From Candidatus Alistipes merdigallinarum (lineage in GTDB: Bacteria > Bacteroidota > Bacteroidia > Bacteroidales > Rikenellaceae), in NCBI GenBank assembly GCA_019119305.1, contig DWXH01000032.1, positions 35,200 to 99,199 of the forward strand: a DNA stretch of 64,000 nt, written 5' to 3'. The translations under genes and the position numbers were made by a program. The notes under the pieces are model-generated. The model ran no database searches. It worked only from the letters and a program-made list of their open reading frames with translations, and had not been told where the DNA came from. This document shows positions 38,779-48,393 of the stretch, piece by piece (position 1 is the first letter of the stretch; each line of letters starts with the position of its first letter).

Positions 38779-40043
38779 ATATTCCATTGGCGGAGCGGAT
38801 GCGTCCCCGTTCGCTCGACGAATATGTCGGACAAACCCATTTGGTTGGGGAAGAGGGGGTGTTCCGCCGTTTTATCGAGACGGGAAACGTTCCGTCGTTT
38901 ATTTTGTGGGGGCCTCCCGGTGTAGGGAAAACCTCGTTGGCCCGATTGGTGGCAACGGTACTCGACCGGCCGTTTTTTACCCTGTCGGCCGTGAGTTCGG
39001 GGGTCAAGGAGGTGCGGGAGGTGATCGAGCAGGCCCGCAAAAGCCATTTTTTCAACAGTCCGGCACCGTTTCTCTTTATCGACGAGATCCACCGGTTCAA
39101 TAAGGCACAACAGGATTCGCTGCTCGGGGCTGTTGAACAAGGGGTGATCACACTGATCGGAGCGACGACCGAGAATCCTTCGTTTGAAGTGATTTCGCCG
39201 CTGTTGTCCCGTTGCCAGGTGTATACGTTGCAGGCGATGGAGGATCGTGATTTGCAGCGATTGCTCGATCGGGCGGTGTCGACCGATACGGAGCTCAAGG
39301 AGCGGGGCGTACGGATCGAACAGACCGAAGCGTTGTTCCGTTTCAGTGGCGGAGATGCACGCAAACTGTTGAACATTATCGATATATTGTGTAATGCGAC
39401 CGAAGGGGAGATCGTTATTAATGATAAAAACGTTACCGAGTGTCTTCAGCAGAACATTGCCCTGTACGACAAAAATGGGGAGCAGCATTATGATGTAATT
39501 TCCGCATTCATCAAATCCGTGCGGGGAAGCGATCCGAATGCAGCGATCTACTATTTGGCCCGGATGCTGGCCGGAGGCGAGGATCCTAAATTTATCGCTC
39601 GTCGGCTGGTGATTCTGGCTTCGGAAGATATCGGGTTGGCCAATCCGAATGCGCTGTTGTTGGCGAATGCCTGTTTCGATACGGTCCACAAGATCGGTAT
39701 GCCCGAGGCACGGATTCCGTTGGCCGAGGCGACGATCTACCTGGCGACAAGTCCCAAAAGTAATTCGGCTTATATGGCAGTTGACGCAGCGTTGCGGTTT
39801 GTCGAACACGATACGACGAACCGGCCTGTCCCGCTTCATATCCGCAATGCTCCGACCCAACTGATGAAAAGTCTCGGATATGCCAAAAATTACAAGTATG
39901 CGCACGATTTTGAAGATCATTTCGTCGAGCAGGAGTTTATGCCGGCAGGTATGGAGGGCAAGAAGTTTTACACACCGGCGGATAACCCGAAAGAGCGGGA
40001 GATCGGACAGCGGATTGAAAAGTATTGGAAGGGAAAATATTGA
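38769..40043 (+). CDS. rarA: Replication-associated recombination protein A (AAA+ ATPase)
   Basis: RarA/MgsA acts at stalled replication forks with SSB. The 424-residue protein has the Walker A GPPGVGKT at 48-55, the Walker B FIDEIHRFNKAQQDSLLGAV, sensor 1 IGATTENPSFEVI, and the C-terminal tetramerisation part with EDPKFIARRLVILASEDIGL. ATG 38769 (MRTNIPLAERMRPRSLDEYV) matches the family start. The longer frame that begins at 38496 is read through the opposite gene and promoter and is not real. Confidence 0.95.
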   Translation: MRTNIPLAERMRPRSLDEYVGQTHLVGEEGVFRRFIETGNVPSFILWGPPGVGKTSLARLVATVLDRPFFTLSAVSSGVKEVREVIEQARKSHFFNSPAPFLFIDEIHRFNKAQQDSLLGAVEQGVITLIGATTENPSFEVISPLLSRCQVYTLQAMEDRDLQRLLDRAVSTDTELKERGVRIEQTEALFRFSGGDARKLLNIIDILCNATEGEIVINDKNVTECLQQNIALYDKNGEQHYDVISAFIKSVRGSDPNAAIYYLARMLAGGEDPKFIARRLVILASEDIGLANPNALLLANACFDTVHKIGMPEARIPLAEATIYLATSPKSNSAYMAVDAALRFVEHDTTNRPVPLHIRNAPTQLMKSLGYAKNYKYAHDFEDHFVEQEFMPAGMEGKKFYTPADNPKEREIGQRIEKYWKGKY

Positions 40044-40076
40044 TCCTCCCTTCGCCGTTCTTTCTTGGGACGGGTT

Positions 40077-40107
40077 TTGGGAAAAACGGCCGAAATGGTT
40101 AACTTTA
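40077..40107 (+). promoter_or_regulatory. Promoter of the kdsA operon
   Basis: TTG (40077-40079) is followed after 20 bp by TAACTTTA (40100-40107), one mismatch from TAnnTTTG. It is 20 bp upstream of the kdsA ATG. Confidence 0.7.
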
Positions 40108-40127
40108 CCCGATTAATTTTTTGAATT

Positions 40128-40961
40128 ATGGAGAGAAAAGAGATATTGAGCCGCATCCCGAATTTGAAACATGTCGACAGCGGGATGTTTTTTCTGATGG
40201 CTGGCCCTTGTGTCGTGGAGAACGAGACGATGCTTCGTGAAGTGGCCGAAACGGCGTGTCGGATTACCGAACGACTGAAGATTCCCTATATTTTCAAAGC
40301 CTCTTACCGAAAGGCGAACCGTTCGCGACTCGATTCATTCAGCGGAATCGGCGACGAAAAGGCCTTGAAACTGTTGGCCGGTATTCGGCGGGAGTTCGGC
40401 GTGCCGGTTGTGACCGACATACACAATCCCGAGGAGGCTGCTATGGCGGCCGAGTATGTGGATGTGTTGCAGATTCCGGCATTTCTGTGCCGTCAGACCG
40501 ATCTGTTGGTGGCTGCTGCCCGTACGGGAAAAGTGATCAACATCAAAAAGGGACAGTTTCTGGCCCCGGAGGCGATGGCGTTTGCCGCAGAAAAAATTGT
40601 CGAGGCAGGCAATCCGAACGTGATGCTGACCGATCGCGGGACGACCTTCGGTTATTATGATCTGATTGTCGACATGCGGGCGATCCCGACGATGCAGCGG
40701 CTCGGTTATCCGGTTGTGACCGACATTACCCACTCGTTGCAACAACCCAATCAGAGCTCGGGTGTAACGGGTGGACAGCCCGAAATGATCGAGACCATTG
40801 CCCGGGCTTCGGTGGCGGCGGGAGTCGATGGACTCTTCCTTGAGACCCACCCCGACCCTTCGGTGGCCAAGAGCGATGGGGCCAATATGTTGCGGCTCGA
40901 TCTGTTGAAGGGGTTGCTCGAACGGCTGTGTCGGATTCGCGAGACGATCAACGCATTTTAA
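40128..40961 (+). CDS. kdsA: 3-deoxy-D-manno-octulosonate 8-phosphate synthase
   Basis: KdsA condenses arabinose 5-phosphate and phosphoenolpyruvate to KDO-8-phosphate for lipopolysaccharide core synthesis. The 277-residue protein has the family segments AGPCVVENETMLREVAE near residues 20-36, FKASYRKANRSRLDSFSG near residues 56-73, and VTDITHSLQQPNQSSGVTGG near residues 200-219. It starts a probable five-gene operon that ends with ispD. Confidence 0.97.
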   Translation: MERKEILSRIPNLKHVDSGMFFLMAGPCVVENETMLREVAETACRITERLKIPYIFKASYRKANRSRLDSFSGIGDEKALKLLAGIRREFGVPVVTDIHNPEEAAMAAEYVDVLQIPAFLCRQTDLLVAAARTGKVINIKKGQFLAPEAMAFAAEKIVEAGNPNVMLTDRGTTFGYYDLIVDMRAIPTMQRLGYPVVTDITHSLQQPNQSSGVTGGQPEMIETIARASVAAGVDGLFLETHPDPSVAKSDGANMLRLDLLKGLLERLCRIRETINAF

Positions 40962-41028
40962 GGTGAATTGTTGGCCTCGGAGCAAAAAGAAAGAATAAAA
41001 TAGGTAAGAGAAAAAGAGAGAGAAGCGT

Positions 41029-42393
41029 ATGAAGAAAGCGTGGAAGATCGGCGGTCTTGTGGCGGGTGGAGTAGTCGTATTGCTGGTGGTGCTGTTCGTG
41101 TTTGTGCTGCCGGATCGGGAACCGCAGCACGGAACCGATCCTGTCGTAGAAGAACCGCAGGAACCGACAAAGGAGCTCCTTTATGGAATAGCGATCGACG
41201 ATTACGATATTGCGGAGAACACGGTTCAGCTCGGAGAGACGCTCGGACAGATTCTCGGCCGATTTGGGGTCGGTGCGGGTGTAGTCGATCGGATTGTCCG
41301 TGCGTCCGAACCGGTGTTCGATCTGCGGGGCATTAAGGCCGGCCAGAACTATATGACTTTTCAGACGAAAGATTCAACGGCACGGCTCTCCTATTTCGTC
41401 TATGAGAATACCAATATCGAGTATGTGGTTTTCGATCTGTCTCAGGTCGATTCGGTTCGGGTATACAAAGGCGAGAAAAAAGTCGATGTCCGGCGAACGA
41501 AGCAGCAGGCGACGATTACCTCATCGTTGTGGAACTGCATGATCGATAACGGGATGAGTCCCGTATTGGCGGTCGATATGGAGAATATTTATGCGTGGAC
41601 GGTCGACTTCTTCGGACTTCAGGAGGGCGATAATTTTACGTTGATCTACGATCAGCAGTATGTCGATACGGTCAATATCGGACACGGAATGATCTGGGGT
41701 GCACGTTTTGAACAGGGAGGGAAAACCTATTATGCTATCCCGTTCATGCAGGATGACAAACTCGGCTATTGGGATGAAAACGGACAAAGCCTGCGGAAGA
41801 ACCTTTTGAAGGCTCCGTTGAAATATAGCCGGATCAGTTCCCGGTTTTCGAGCTCGCGGATGCATCCGGTCTATCGGGTGCGCCGACCGCACTATGGGGT
41901 GGACTATGCGGCTCCTTCGGGGACTCCGGTCGTTGCCGTGGGAGACGGTGTGGTAATTGCCAAAGGATACAGCGGCGGCGGAGGAAATACGATCAAGATC
42001 AAACACAATTCAGGATCGTTGGTCTCGGGATACCTGCATTTGAAGGGGTATGCAAAAGGAATTCATAAAGGTGCTCGGGTGCGCCAGGGTCAGTTGATCG
42101 GATATGTCGGTGCGACCGGTGTCGCTACGGGACCTCACCTCGACTTCCGTATCTGGAAAAACGGAACGCCGATCGATCCGTTGAAGGTGCCGACGGAGCC
42201 GGCTGAACCGATCCGCGAAGCCAATCGTGCCGAATTCGAACGGGTTCGCGACAGGATTGTGGCAGAGTTGAATGGAGATCTGCCCGATAGTTTGAAAGTG
42301 ACTTCGCTTGTACCGGTTACCGATTCCCTTGTGCGGCCGGTTGCCGATTCGTTACCTGCTGTCAAAGAGAGTACCGATACTAAGGAAGAGTAG
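41029..42393 (+). CDS. Membrane-anchored M23 family peptidase (LytM-type)
   Basis: M23 proteins cleave peptidoglycan cross-bridges or regulate amidases. The 454 residues have an N-terminal membrane anchor (GLVAGGVVVLLVVLFVFVLP). A linker domain of about 230 residues follows, and then the LytM domain with HYGVD (His288, Asp292) and GYLHLKGYA. The usual GPHLHF motif is GPHLDF here, with His370 kept and Asp372 in place of the second His. The C-terminal 50 residues are a charged tail. It is second in the kdsA operon. Confidence 0.9.
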   Translation: MKKAWKIGGLVAGGVVVLLVVLFVFVLPDREPQHGTDPVVEEPQEPTKELLYGIAIDDYDIAENTVQLGETLGQILGRFGVGAGVVDRIVRASEPVFDLRGIKAGQNYMTFQTKDSTARLSYFVYENTNIEYVVFDLSQVDSVRVYKGEKKVDVRRTKQQATITSSLWNCMIDNGMSPVLAVDMENIYAWTVDFFGLQEGDNFTLIYDQQYVDTVNIGHGMIWGARFEQGGKTYYAIPFMQDDKLGYWDENGQSLRKNLLKAPLKYSRISSRFSSSRMHPVYRVRRPHYGVDYAAPSGTPVVAVGDGVVIAKGYSGGGGNTIKIKHNSGSLVSGYLHLKGYAKGIHKGARVRQGQLIGYVGATGVATGPHLDFRIWKNGTPIDPLKVPTEPAEPIREANRAEFERVRDRIVAELNGDLPDSLKVTSLVPVTDSLVRPVADSLPAVKESTDTKEE

Positions 42394-42401
42394 GGAAAAC
42401 G

Positions 42402-42842
42402 ATGGATCGGAAAATCGAGGCATTTATCGAGGAACATCATGTGATGACGCTCGCTACGTATGGAGCGGATACATTACACTGTTGTAACCTGTTTTACGTC
42501 TACGTGCCCGATGCCCGCATTTTTGTCGTGACCTCCTCGGCCGGGACGTTTCATGTGCACCAGTTGGAACAGCATGCCCACATTGCGGCTTCGATCGTAT
42601 TGGAGACATCGGTTGTCGGGCAGATTCGCGGTTTGCAGATTCGCGGGTCGATGCGACGTCCGAAGGGTGAACGGTTGCGGAGTGCGCGTAAGGCCTATCT
42701 GAAACGTTTCCCGTTTGCGGTATTTATGGATGTGGATGTATGGGTAATAGAGCCTGATTATTTTAAATATACGGACAACCGGCTTGGGTTCGGGAAAAAG
42801 ATTGTTTGGGAGAAGGAACGAAATGGCCATGAAGCAGAATGA
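42402..42842 (+). CDS. YhbP-like flavin-binding fold protein (UPF0306)
   Basis: The 146-residue protein resembles the pyridoxamine phosphate oxidase-like split barrel of E. coli YhbP, with HVMTLATYGADTLHCCNLFY near residues 13-32 and QIRGLQIRGSMRRP near residues 73-86. YhbP has no well-established reaction, so neither does this protein. It starts 8 bp after the M23 gene, and its end overlaps the next gene start by 20 nt. Confidence 0.75.
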   Translation: MDRKIEAFIEEHHVMTLATYGADTLHCCNLFYVYVPDARIFVVTSSAGTFHVHQLEQHAHIAASIVLETSVVGQIRGLQIRGSMRRPKGERLRSARKAYLKRFPFAVFMDVDVWVIEPDYFKYTDNRLGFGKKIVWEKERNGHEAE

Positions 42843-43869
42843 GATGTCGGACGTGTTGCAAACGAGACGTGTTGCGGTAACCGGGGGGACCGGACTGATC
42901 GGTAGCCATTTGGTTGCCGAGTTGTTGAAACGGGGATGCCGGGTGAAGCTCCTGGTGCGGGATATGCGGCGGATCGGGCAACTGCGTGCAACGCTGAGCC
43001 GCATGGGAGCAGAGTCTTATTACGGCCGGATTGAATTTTGTGAGACTGAATTGAACAACCCCCATACGTTGGCTTCGGCGCTTGCAGGGGTAGGGGTGGT
43101 GTTTCATTGTGCGGCACTTGTTACGTTCGATCCGGAAGAGGACGAAAAGGTGGTTTCGGTCAATACGGAGATTACGACGCATGTGGTCAATGCCTGTTTG
43201 CGATGTGAAGTTGAACTGTTGGTTCATATCAGCTCGATCGCTACGCTCGGATCTTGTCGGCTCGGACAGCAAGCGATCGACGAAACGTGTATTTTGAGTA
43301 ATCCGGTCGGACGTTCATCCTATTCGATTAGTAAGATTTATGCCGAAAATGTGGTGCGTCGGGGAATGACCCAAGGATTGCGGGCGGTAATTGTCAATCC
43401 TTCGGTGGTAATCGGTGAAGGGGAGCCGCATAGCAGCAGTTCGCGTTTGGTCGCCTTTGCCATGCGCCGCAGATTGTTCTATACGAAGGGTGTCAAGGGA
43501 TATGTAGATGTGCGGGATGTGGCACGGGCGGCGGTCCTTTTGGCCGAAACGTCGCAGGCGGTCGGAAAACGATTTATCATATCGGCCGAGAACCTCTCGT
43601 TCAAAGCGTTGTTCTCGATAACAGCGCGGATTTCCGGTCATTGGCCACCGGTAATTTGTTTGGGACGTTGTATGTTGAATGGAATTTATAAGACGGAAAA
43701 ATTACTCTACCGATGGTTCGGCCGGCGTCCGATTCTGTCGGAGGCTTTGATTGCCAACGCCTGCGATGCGTCGTATTACGACAGCGGCCGGATGAGAAAT
43801 CTGCTCGGTTTTGAATATACGCCGATTCGAGAGACGCTTGAACGGGTGATACATTATTACCAAAAGTAG
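42823..43869 (+). CDS. NAD-dependent epimerase/dehydratase family protein
   Basis: The 348-residue protein is an extended short-chain dehydrogenase. It has the NAD-binding GGTGLIGSHLV near residues 18-28, a catalytic Tyr-Lys pair in YSISKIYAENVVRRG, and the family sequence AVIVNPSVVIGEGEP. The substrate is not evident. I use ATG 42823 because AGAAGGA lies 5 bp upstream. The ATG at 42844 just after the previous stop is an alternative. It is in the kdsA-ispD operon, so a sugar or isoprenoid derivative is possible, but this is inference. Confidence 0.85.
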   Translation: MAMKQNEMSDVLQTRRVAVTGGTGLIGSHLVAELLKRGCRVKLLVRDMRRIGQLRATLSRMGAESYYGRIEFCETELNNPHTLASALAGVGVVFHCAALVTFDPEEDEKVVSVNTEITTHVVNACLRCEVELLVHISSIATLGSCRLGQQAIDETCILSNPVGRSSYSISKIYAENVVRRGMTQGLRAVIVNPSVVIGEGEPHSSSSRLVAFAMRRRLFYTKGVKGYVDVRDVARAAVLLAETSQAVGKRFIISAENLSFKALFSITARISGHWPPVICLGRCMLNGIYKTEKLLYRWFGRRPILSEALIANACDASYYDSGRMRNLLGFEYTPIRETLERVIHYYQK

Positions 43870-43877
43870 GAAAAACA

Positions 43878-44561
43878 ATGAACCGAATCGCTGTAATCAT
43901 AGTGGCCGGAGGGCAAGGAACGCGGATGGGGACCGAGATGCCGAAACAGTTTTTGCTGCTGGACGGGATTCCCATGTTGTTTCATACCCTGAGGGCATTT
44001 GTATCGGCTTTAGGCGATCGGCTCCGGCTTATTCTCGTATTGCCGGAGGAACATCGTGAGTTGTGGAGCCGGTTGTGCCGTCAGTATGTATTGGAGGTGC
44101 CGCATGAGGTGTGTCCGGGAGGAGCGAATCGGTTCGAATCGGTCCGGAATGGTCTTGAACGGATTGGAGATGCCGAATGGGTGGCGGTACATGACGGCGT
44201 CCGCCCGTTGGTTAGTTGTGAGGTGATCCGGAGAGTAATAGCGGAGGTTCAGCAATATGGTGCGGTGATTCCGGTCGTGCGTCCGGTGGATTCCCTGCGT
44301 TACCTCGAAAATCCGGATACGTCGGGGCGGATCGTCGACCGGTCTCGGTTCCGGATCGTGCAGACGCCTCAGGTGTTTCGGGCAGATTGGTTGCGTGAAG
44401 CTTATGGTCGTCCGTACACTCCTGAATTTACAGACGATGCGAGTGTTGTTGAGGCCTCGGGCAGAACCGTTGCTCTTTGTGCCGGGGATTATGCCAACAT
44501 CAAAATCACTACCCCGACCGATCTGCTTTTTGCCGAAGCCATCTTGAAAAGTCGGAAATAA
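43878..44561 (+). CDS. ispD: 2-C-methyl-D-erythritol 4-phosphate cytidylyltransferase
   Basis: IspD makes CDP-methylerythritol in the MEP isoprenoid pathway. The 227-residue protein has IIVAGGQGTRMGTEMPKQFL near residues 7-26, HDGVRPLVS near residues 108-116, QTPQVFRADWLREAY, and the acidic FTDDASVVEASG motif. It is 8 bp after the epimerase gene and is the last gene before a 156-bp convergent gap. Confidence 0.96.
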   Translation: MNRIAVIIVAGGQGTRMGTEMPKQFLLLDGIPMLFHTLRAFVSALGDRLRLILVLPEEHRELWSRLCRQYVLEVPHEVCPGGANRFESVRNGLERIGDAEWVAVHDGVRPLVSCEVIRRVIAEVQQYGAVIPVVRPVDSLRYLENPDTSGRIVDRSRFRIVQTPQVFRADWLREAYGRPYTPEFTDDASVVEASGRTVALCAGDYANIKITTPTDLLFAEAILKSRK

Positions 44562-44717
44562 GAGTTTTTCAGAGGAGGAGCTTTTTATCTCTCTAAAAAA
44601 AGAGATTGAAAAAACATTTCCGCAGCTATGAATCAGATTTCTGTCGGAATATCCTGAGTCGTGACGGGTCTTGGAGAATCCTTTCCCTTGCTGCGTAAAC
44701 TTCCCTATAATATCAAG

Positions 44718-45821
44718 TTAAACTTCGGTTTTGTGTCTCTTTATAAATTTCTGCTTGATCCAACGCGGGAAGATAATCACTCCGATCGCCAAATAGGGAT
44801 AGTAGGTGACTCCACGCCAGAACAGGGCGATGAGCGTCGCGGCACCTAACTGGAATTCGGGTGCGATGTTGATCAAATCGCGGCAGTAGGAACTGAATAC
44901 ATATTCGGCGAATCCGCTCCCTCCGGGCGTAGGCATGATCAGCATCATGATCCACATGACCAGTTGCCGTGCGAACAGCAGAAACTGATCGCCGACCGAG
45001 AAGAATGCCATGATCAGAGCATTGGCAACCAGATATCGGGAACTCCACGAAAGAAACGTCGAGGCTCCGGCTTTGAGCCAGAATTTGATTCCGTAATGGC
45101 GGATTTCGTGCGAGGAACGGATAATATCCGTACCGGTACGTTCAGCACCACGATACCATCTGCGGAGCAATTTCAGTTTGAATATTTTCAATAGAAGCCA
45201 TTTCAACCCGCGGGGATTGATGAACAGACCGTAGGATAGGATGATGACGAACCCCAATTTCAAGAAATAACCGATCAGAGCGACGCCCATCAGGCTGTGG
45301 GTCAAGAAACCTCCGGAGGCCGAAGCGTCGAAAAGTTTGGCGGGTCCGACCAGCAGGATCAGCAGCGGGAACATGACGATGAAGTAAAGTTCGTCGAGAA
45401 ACGAGGTAAGCATGACGATTGCCGAGCTGCGCCCCACGCTGATCCCCTCTTTGTGGACATAAACGATCGCCACACTGGTGCCTCCCACCGCCGATGGCGT
45501 GATGGCCGAGGTGAATTCCCAGAGCATGATGACCCGGAAGGCCTGATACCACGAGAGCTGGTTGTTGCTCAGGATGCGGATCCGGATGATGTAGCCGATG
45601 TCTCTGCCGAACATGAACAATACGGCCATAAAGAGCCAGAATACCGTGTGCCACGTAAACGAAATTCCGGCAAAGACCTCTTTGTCAAAATCCTTCCAGA
45701 ACATGTATCCGACAACGCCGAGCCCGATCAGGATCGGATAAATGGCATTGGATATCCGGATTTTACCTAACGGATTTTTGGAGGATTCGGCTTTCTGTTG
45801 CTTCTGTGCGGCGTCGTTCAT
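44718..45821 (-). CDS. YbhN/LPG synthase-like integral membrane protein
   Basis: The 367-residue protein has about eight hydrophobic segments and matches the UPF0104/YbhN family, which includes the membrane part of lysylphosphatidylglycerol synthases but lacks the transferase domain. Segments include SAITPSAVGGTSVAIVYVHK and LIMPTPGGSGFAEYVFSSYC, the family motif. I chose ATG 45821 because the longer frame overlaps the end of the U32 gene. It is the third gene of the polyprenyl synthase operon. Lipid handling in the envelope is likely but not shown. Confidence 0.82.
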   Translation of the reverse strand: MNDAAQKQQKAESSKNPLGKIRISNAIYPILIGLGVVGYMFWKDFDKEVFAGISFTWHTVFWLFMAVLFMFGRDIGYIIRIRILSNNQLSWYQAFRVIMLWEFTSAITPSAVGGTSVAIVYVHKEGISVGRSSAIVMLTSFLDELYFIVMFPLLILLVGPAKLFDASASGGFLTHSLMGVALIGYFLKLGFVIILSYGLFINPRGLKWLLLKIFKLKLLRRWYRGAERTGTDIIRSSHEIRHYGIKFWLKAGASTFLSWSSRYLVANALIMAFFSVGDQFLLFARQLVMWIMMLIMPTPGGSGFAEYVFSSYCRDLINIAPEFQLGAATLIALFWRGVTYYPYLAIGVIIFPRWIKQKFIKRHKTEV

Positions 45822-45837
45822 GCTGTCGTTCAAACGG

Positions 45838-47100
45838 TTAATCTTCTTTTCCGGACGGAACCATTTTATATAATTTGTCTCCCCGCCGTACGGGAACCGG
45901 TGTCTTGACCGAGCAGTATACACCTTGCGGGGCCATCTCTTCGGGTTTCAGGGCGACGCGTATCTCTTCGACATCGAACTCGACCACACCTGTCGTCTCT
46001 CCTGTGATAAATACCGACTCCCCGACATGGAGCGGCGTGGCTTCGACATGGATTTCGGCAACCCCGATCCGGGCGAAAAAGTTTGTGATCTTTCCGACGT
46101 ACATCTTTTTCATCGTAGCCGATGAACCGTAGTGACGGCTCCACGCTCCGGCCCGTTCCCCCATGTAGTATCCGTGCCAGAATCCCCGATTGAAAACGGT
46201 ACTCAACCGCTCTTTCCATGCGGTTGCCCGTTCGGGGGTATAGGTCCCTGCTTCGATTGCCCGCAGTGCTTCGTCGTAGCACTCGACGACCCGTTTGACG
46301 TATTCGGCCGAACGGGCCCGTCCCTCGATTTTCAGAACCCGTACGCCGGCATCCAGAAACAGATCGAGGAAGTCGATCGTACAGAGGTCTTTCGGCGACA
46401 TGATGTAATGGTTCTTGATCTCCAGCTCTTCGCCGGTCTCTTTATCGCGGACGATATACGAACGGCGGCAGATTTGTCGGCAGCTGCCCCGATTTGCCGA
46501 GCAGGTGTTGTCGTGCAGGCTCAAGTAGCATTTCCCCGAGATTGCCATGCAGAGGGCTCCGTGAGCGAACATCTCGATCCGCAACAGCTCTCCGTGCGGT
46601 CCACGGATGTCGCGTTCGCGAATCGCACGACTGATCGCTTTGACCTGGGGAATGCTCAATTCCCGGGCCAGGACGACGACGTCGGCATATTGGGCATAAA
46701 AGGCGACCGATTCGATGTTCGACAGATTCAGCTGGGTCGAAATATGAACTTCGAGTCCGATCGATCGGGCGTATAGAATAGCAGCCTGGTCGGATGCGAT
46801 TACGGCATCGATCCCTTCGGCAAGCGCCCGATCCAGCACACGGTGCATCTCTTCAATATCTTGGTCGTAAAGGATCGTGTTGACGGTCAGGTAGGTTTTT
46901 ATTCCGTGCTTCCGAGCGGTGGCGACGATCCGGGCGAGGTCATCTAAGGTGAAGTTGGCTGAAGATCCGGCCCGCATATTGAGCTTTTCGACTCCGAAGT
47001 AGATTGAGTCGGCATGTGCCTGTATGGCGGCCATCAGGGATTCGTAGCTTCCTACCGGCGCCATGATCTCCACTTCGCTGCGTTTGATTTTTTGTTCCAT
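45838..47100 (-). CDS. U32 family peptidase-like protein (TrhP/RlhA group)
   Basis: U32 proteins were named as peptidases, but bacterial members such as TrhP and RlhA hydroxylate RNA using prephenate and an Fe-S cluster. The 420-residue protein has EIMAPVGSYESLMAAIQAHA near residues 11-30, STQLNLSN, and ARELSIPQ. The Cys-rich part is HGALCMAISGKCYLSLHDNT, then CSANRGSCRQICRR near residues 191-204, the expected cluster-binding cysteines. Which RNA it modifies cannot be said. It lies between the polyprenyl synthase (36 bp) and YbhN-like genes (16 bp). Confidence 0.88.
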   Translation of the reverse strand: MEQKIKRSEVEIMAPVGSYESLMAAIQAHADSIYFGVEKLNMRAGSSANFTLDDLARIVATARKHGIKTYLTVNTILYDQDIEEMHRVLDRALAEGIDAVIASDQAAILYARSIGLEVHISTQLNLSNIESVAFYAQYADVVVLARELSIPQVKAISRAIRERDIRGPHGELLRIEMFAHGALCMAISGKCYLSLHDNTCSANRGSCRQICRRSYIVRDKETGEELEIKNHYIMSPKDLCTIDFLDLFLDAGVRVLKIEGRARSAEYVKRVVECYDEALRAIEAGTYTPERATAWKERLSTVFNRGFWHGYYMGERAGAWSRHYGSSATMKKMYVGKITNFFARIGVAEIHVEATPLHVGESVFITGETTGVVEFDVEEIRVALKPEEMAPQGVYCSVKTPVPVRRGDKLYKMVPSGKED

Positions 47101-47136
47101 GCGTGTCTCGTCTCGTTGGGGCGATTGGTTGATTCT

Positions 47137-48111
47137 CTATTTCTTTCGTTTCAGCAATTTCTCGGCCAATTCATGCAACGGGACAATTCGCTTTTCGGGA
47201 AGGTCCAGATGGTGCAGAATCAGTTCCGCCTCACGGAAATATCCGGAGATGGCCGTTTCGGTCGTCTGTCGGATGCCGAGCCGGTCGTATATGTTTCGGA
47301 CGGATCCGATTTTTGTCTCTGCATCGATCTTTTGGTCGTGTATAAGTTTCAAAATTTCGTTGCGGGTAGGTCCGTCGGCTGTCTTGAGTGCCGAGGTCAG
47401 CAGGAAGGTTTTCTTCCCGGCAAGGATGTCGCCGCCGATCGGTTTCCCGAATACGGAGGCATCACCGTAGGTGTCGAACAGGTCGTCCTGCAACTGAAAT
47501 GCGAGTCCGACCTCGATTCCGAATTTGTACAACAGTTCGGCCTGCCACTCTTGTGCACCGCCGCATACGGCTCCGAGTTTCAGTGCTCCGGCCAGCAGTA
47601 CGGCTGTTTTCAAACGGATCATGTTGAGGTATTCGTCGACCGATACCTCGTCGCGTGTCTCGAAATCCATATCGAACTGTTGGCCCTCGCAGACACCGAT
47701 TGCAATCTCGTTGAAGATATCGAGCAGCTGGGGCAGGAGTCGCGGCTCGCACGAACAGAGCAACCGGTAGGCGTAAATCATCATCGCGTCGCCCGAGAGG
47801 ATGGCAATGTTGTCGTTCCAACGGGTGTGTACAGCCGGTTTCCCGCGCCGCAGATCGGAGTGATCCATGATGTCGTCGTGGAGCAACGTGAAATTGTGAA
47901 ACACCTCTACGGCCAAAGCTGCCGGTTTCGCCTGTTCGATCCCTTCGGAGAAGAGGTTGCATGCCATCAGCAGCGATACCGGACGGATCCGTTTCCCTCC
48001 CTCTTCGAGCGAGTAGGCGATCGGTTCATACAGCAGACGAGGATCTTTGGGGTATTTCAGATGTTTGATTTCGTTTTCGATGATGTCGGTTAATTCGCGG
48101 AACGAGTACAT
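47137..48111 (-). CDS. Polyprenyl diphosphate synthase
   Basis: The 324-residue protein is a trans-prenyltransferase with the first Asp-rich motif in LLHDDIMDHSDLRRGKPAVH near residues 83-102 and the second in LAFQLQDDLFDTYGDASVFG. A Phe five residues before the first motif suggests a short product such as farnesyl or geranylgeranyl diphosphate, but this needs testing. Its pathway link is to ispD on the opposite strand. It is the first gene of a three-gene minus-strand operon. Confidence 0.9.
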   Translation of the reverse strand: MYSFRELTDIIENEIKHLKYPKDPRLLYEPIAYSLEEGGKRIRPVSLLMACNLFSEGIEQAKPAALAVEVFHNFTLLHDDIMDHSDLRRGKPAVHTRWNDNIAILSGDAMMIYAYRLLCSCEPRLLPQLLDIFNEIAIGVCEGQQFDMDFETRDEVSVDEYLNMIRLKTAVLLAGALKLGAVCGGAQEWQAELLYKFGIEVGLAFQLQDDLFDTYGDASVFGKPIGGDILAGKKTFLLTSALKTADGPTRNEILKLIHDQKIDAETKIGSVRNIYDRLGIRQTTETAISGYFREAELILHHLDLPEKRIVPLHELAEKLLKRKK

Positions 48112-48196
48112 GTCGAATATTTTTTATTTACCGAAATTTGTGATGGACCTAAACTTGTTGTCAGGCTTGGTGTCCAGCATTAAATTATGGGAGTCA

Positions 48197-48228
48197 CAAA
48201 GGTAAGAAAAAAAGTGCGATTCATTCAA
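48197..48228 (-). promoter_or_regulatory. Promoter of the polyprenyl synthase operon
   Basis: On the minus strand TTG (48228-48226) and TACCTTTG (48204-48197) are 21 bp apart. The leader would be about 80 nt. Confidence 0.8.
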
Positions 48229-48310
48229 CGGTATCGGTTACAATTCTGTACCTATGTATTTTGAGAAGGATAAGGGCATGGAAGATGTAATTTTTATGGG
48301 GTAAAATATA

Positions 48311-48340
48311 TTGGAGGACGGAAAATTTTTGTTATATTTG
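48311..48340 (+). promoter_or_regulatory. Promoter of the ROK kinase gene
   Basis: TTG (48311-48313) and TATATTTG (48333-48340) are 19 bp apart, a full consensus match, 53 bp upstream of the ATG. Confidence 0.85.
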
Positions 48341-48393
48341 AAAACAATTTAAAAAACGGGTGATTAATCATTATTAAAAACAGATTGAACGAT

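Noticed and set aside
44582..44614. Hairpin between ispD and the YbhN-like gene
   Set aside because: ATCTCT and AGAGAT pair, but the flanking T and A runs are on the wrong sides for a terminator in either direction.
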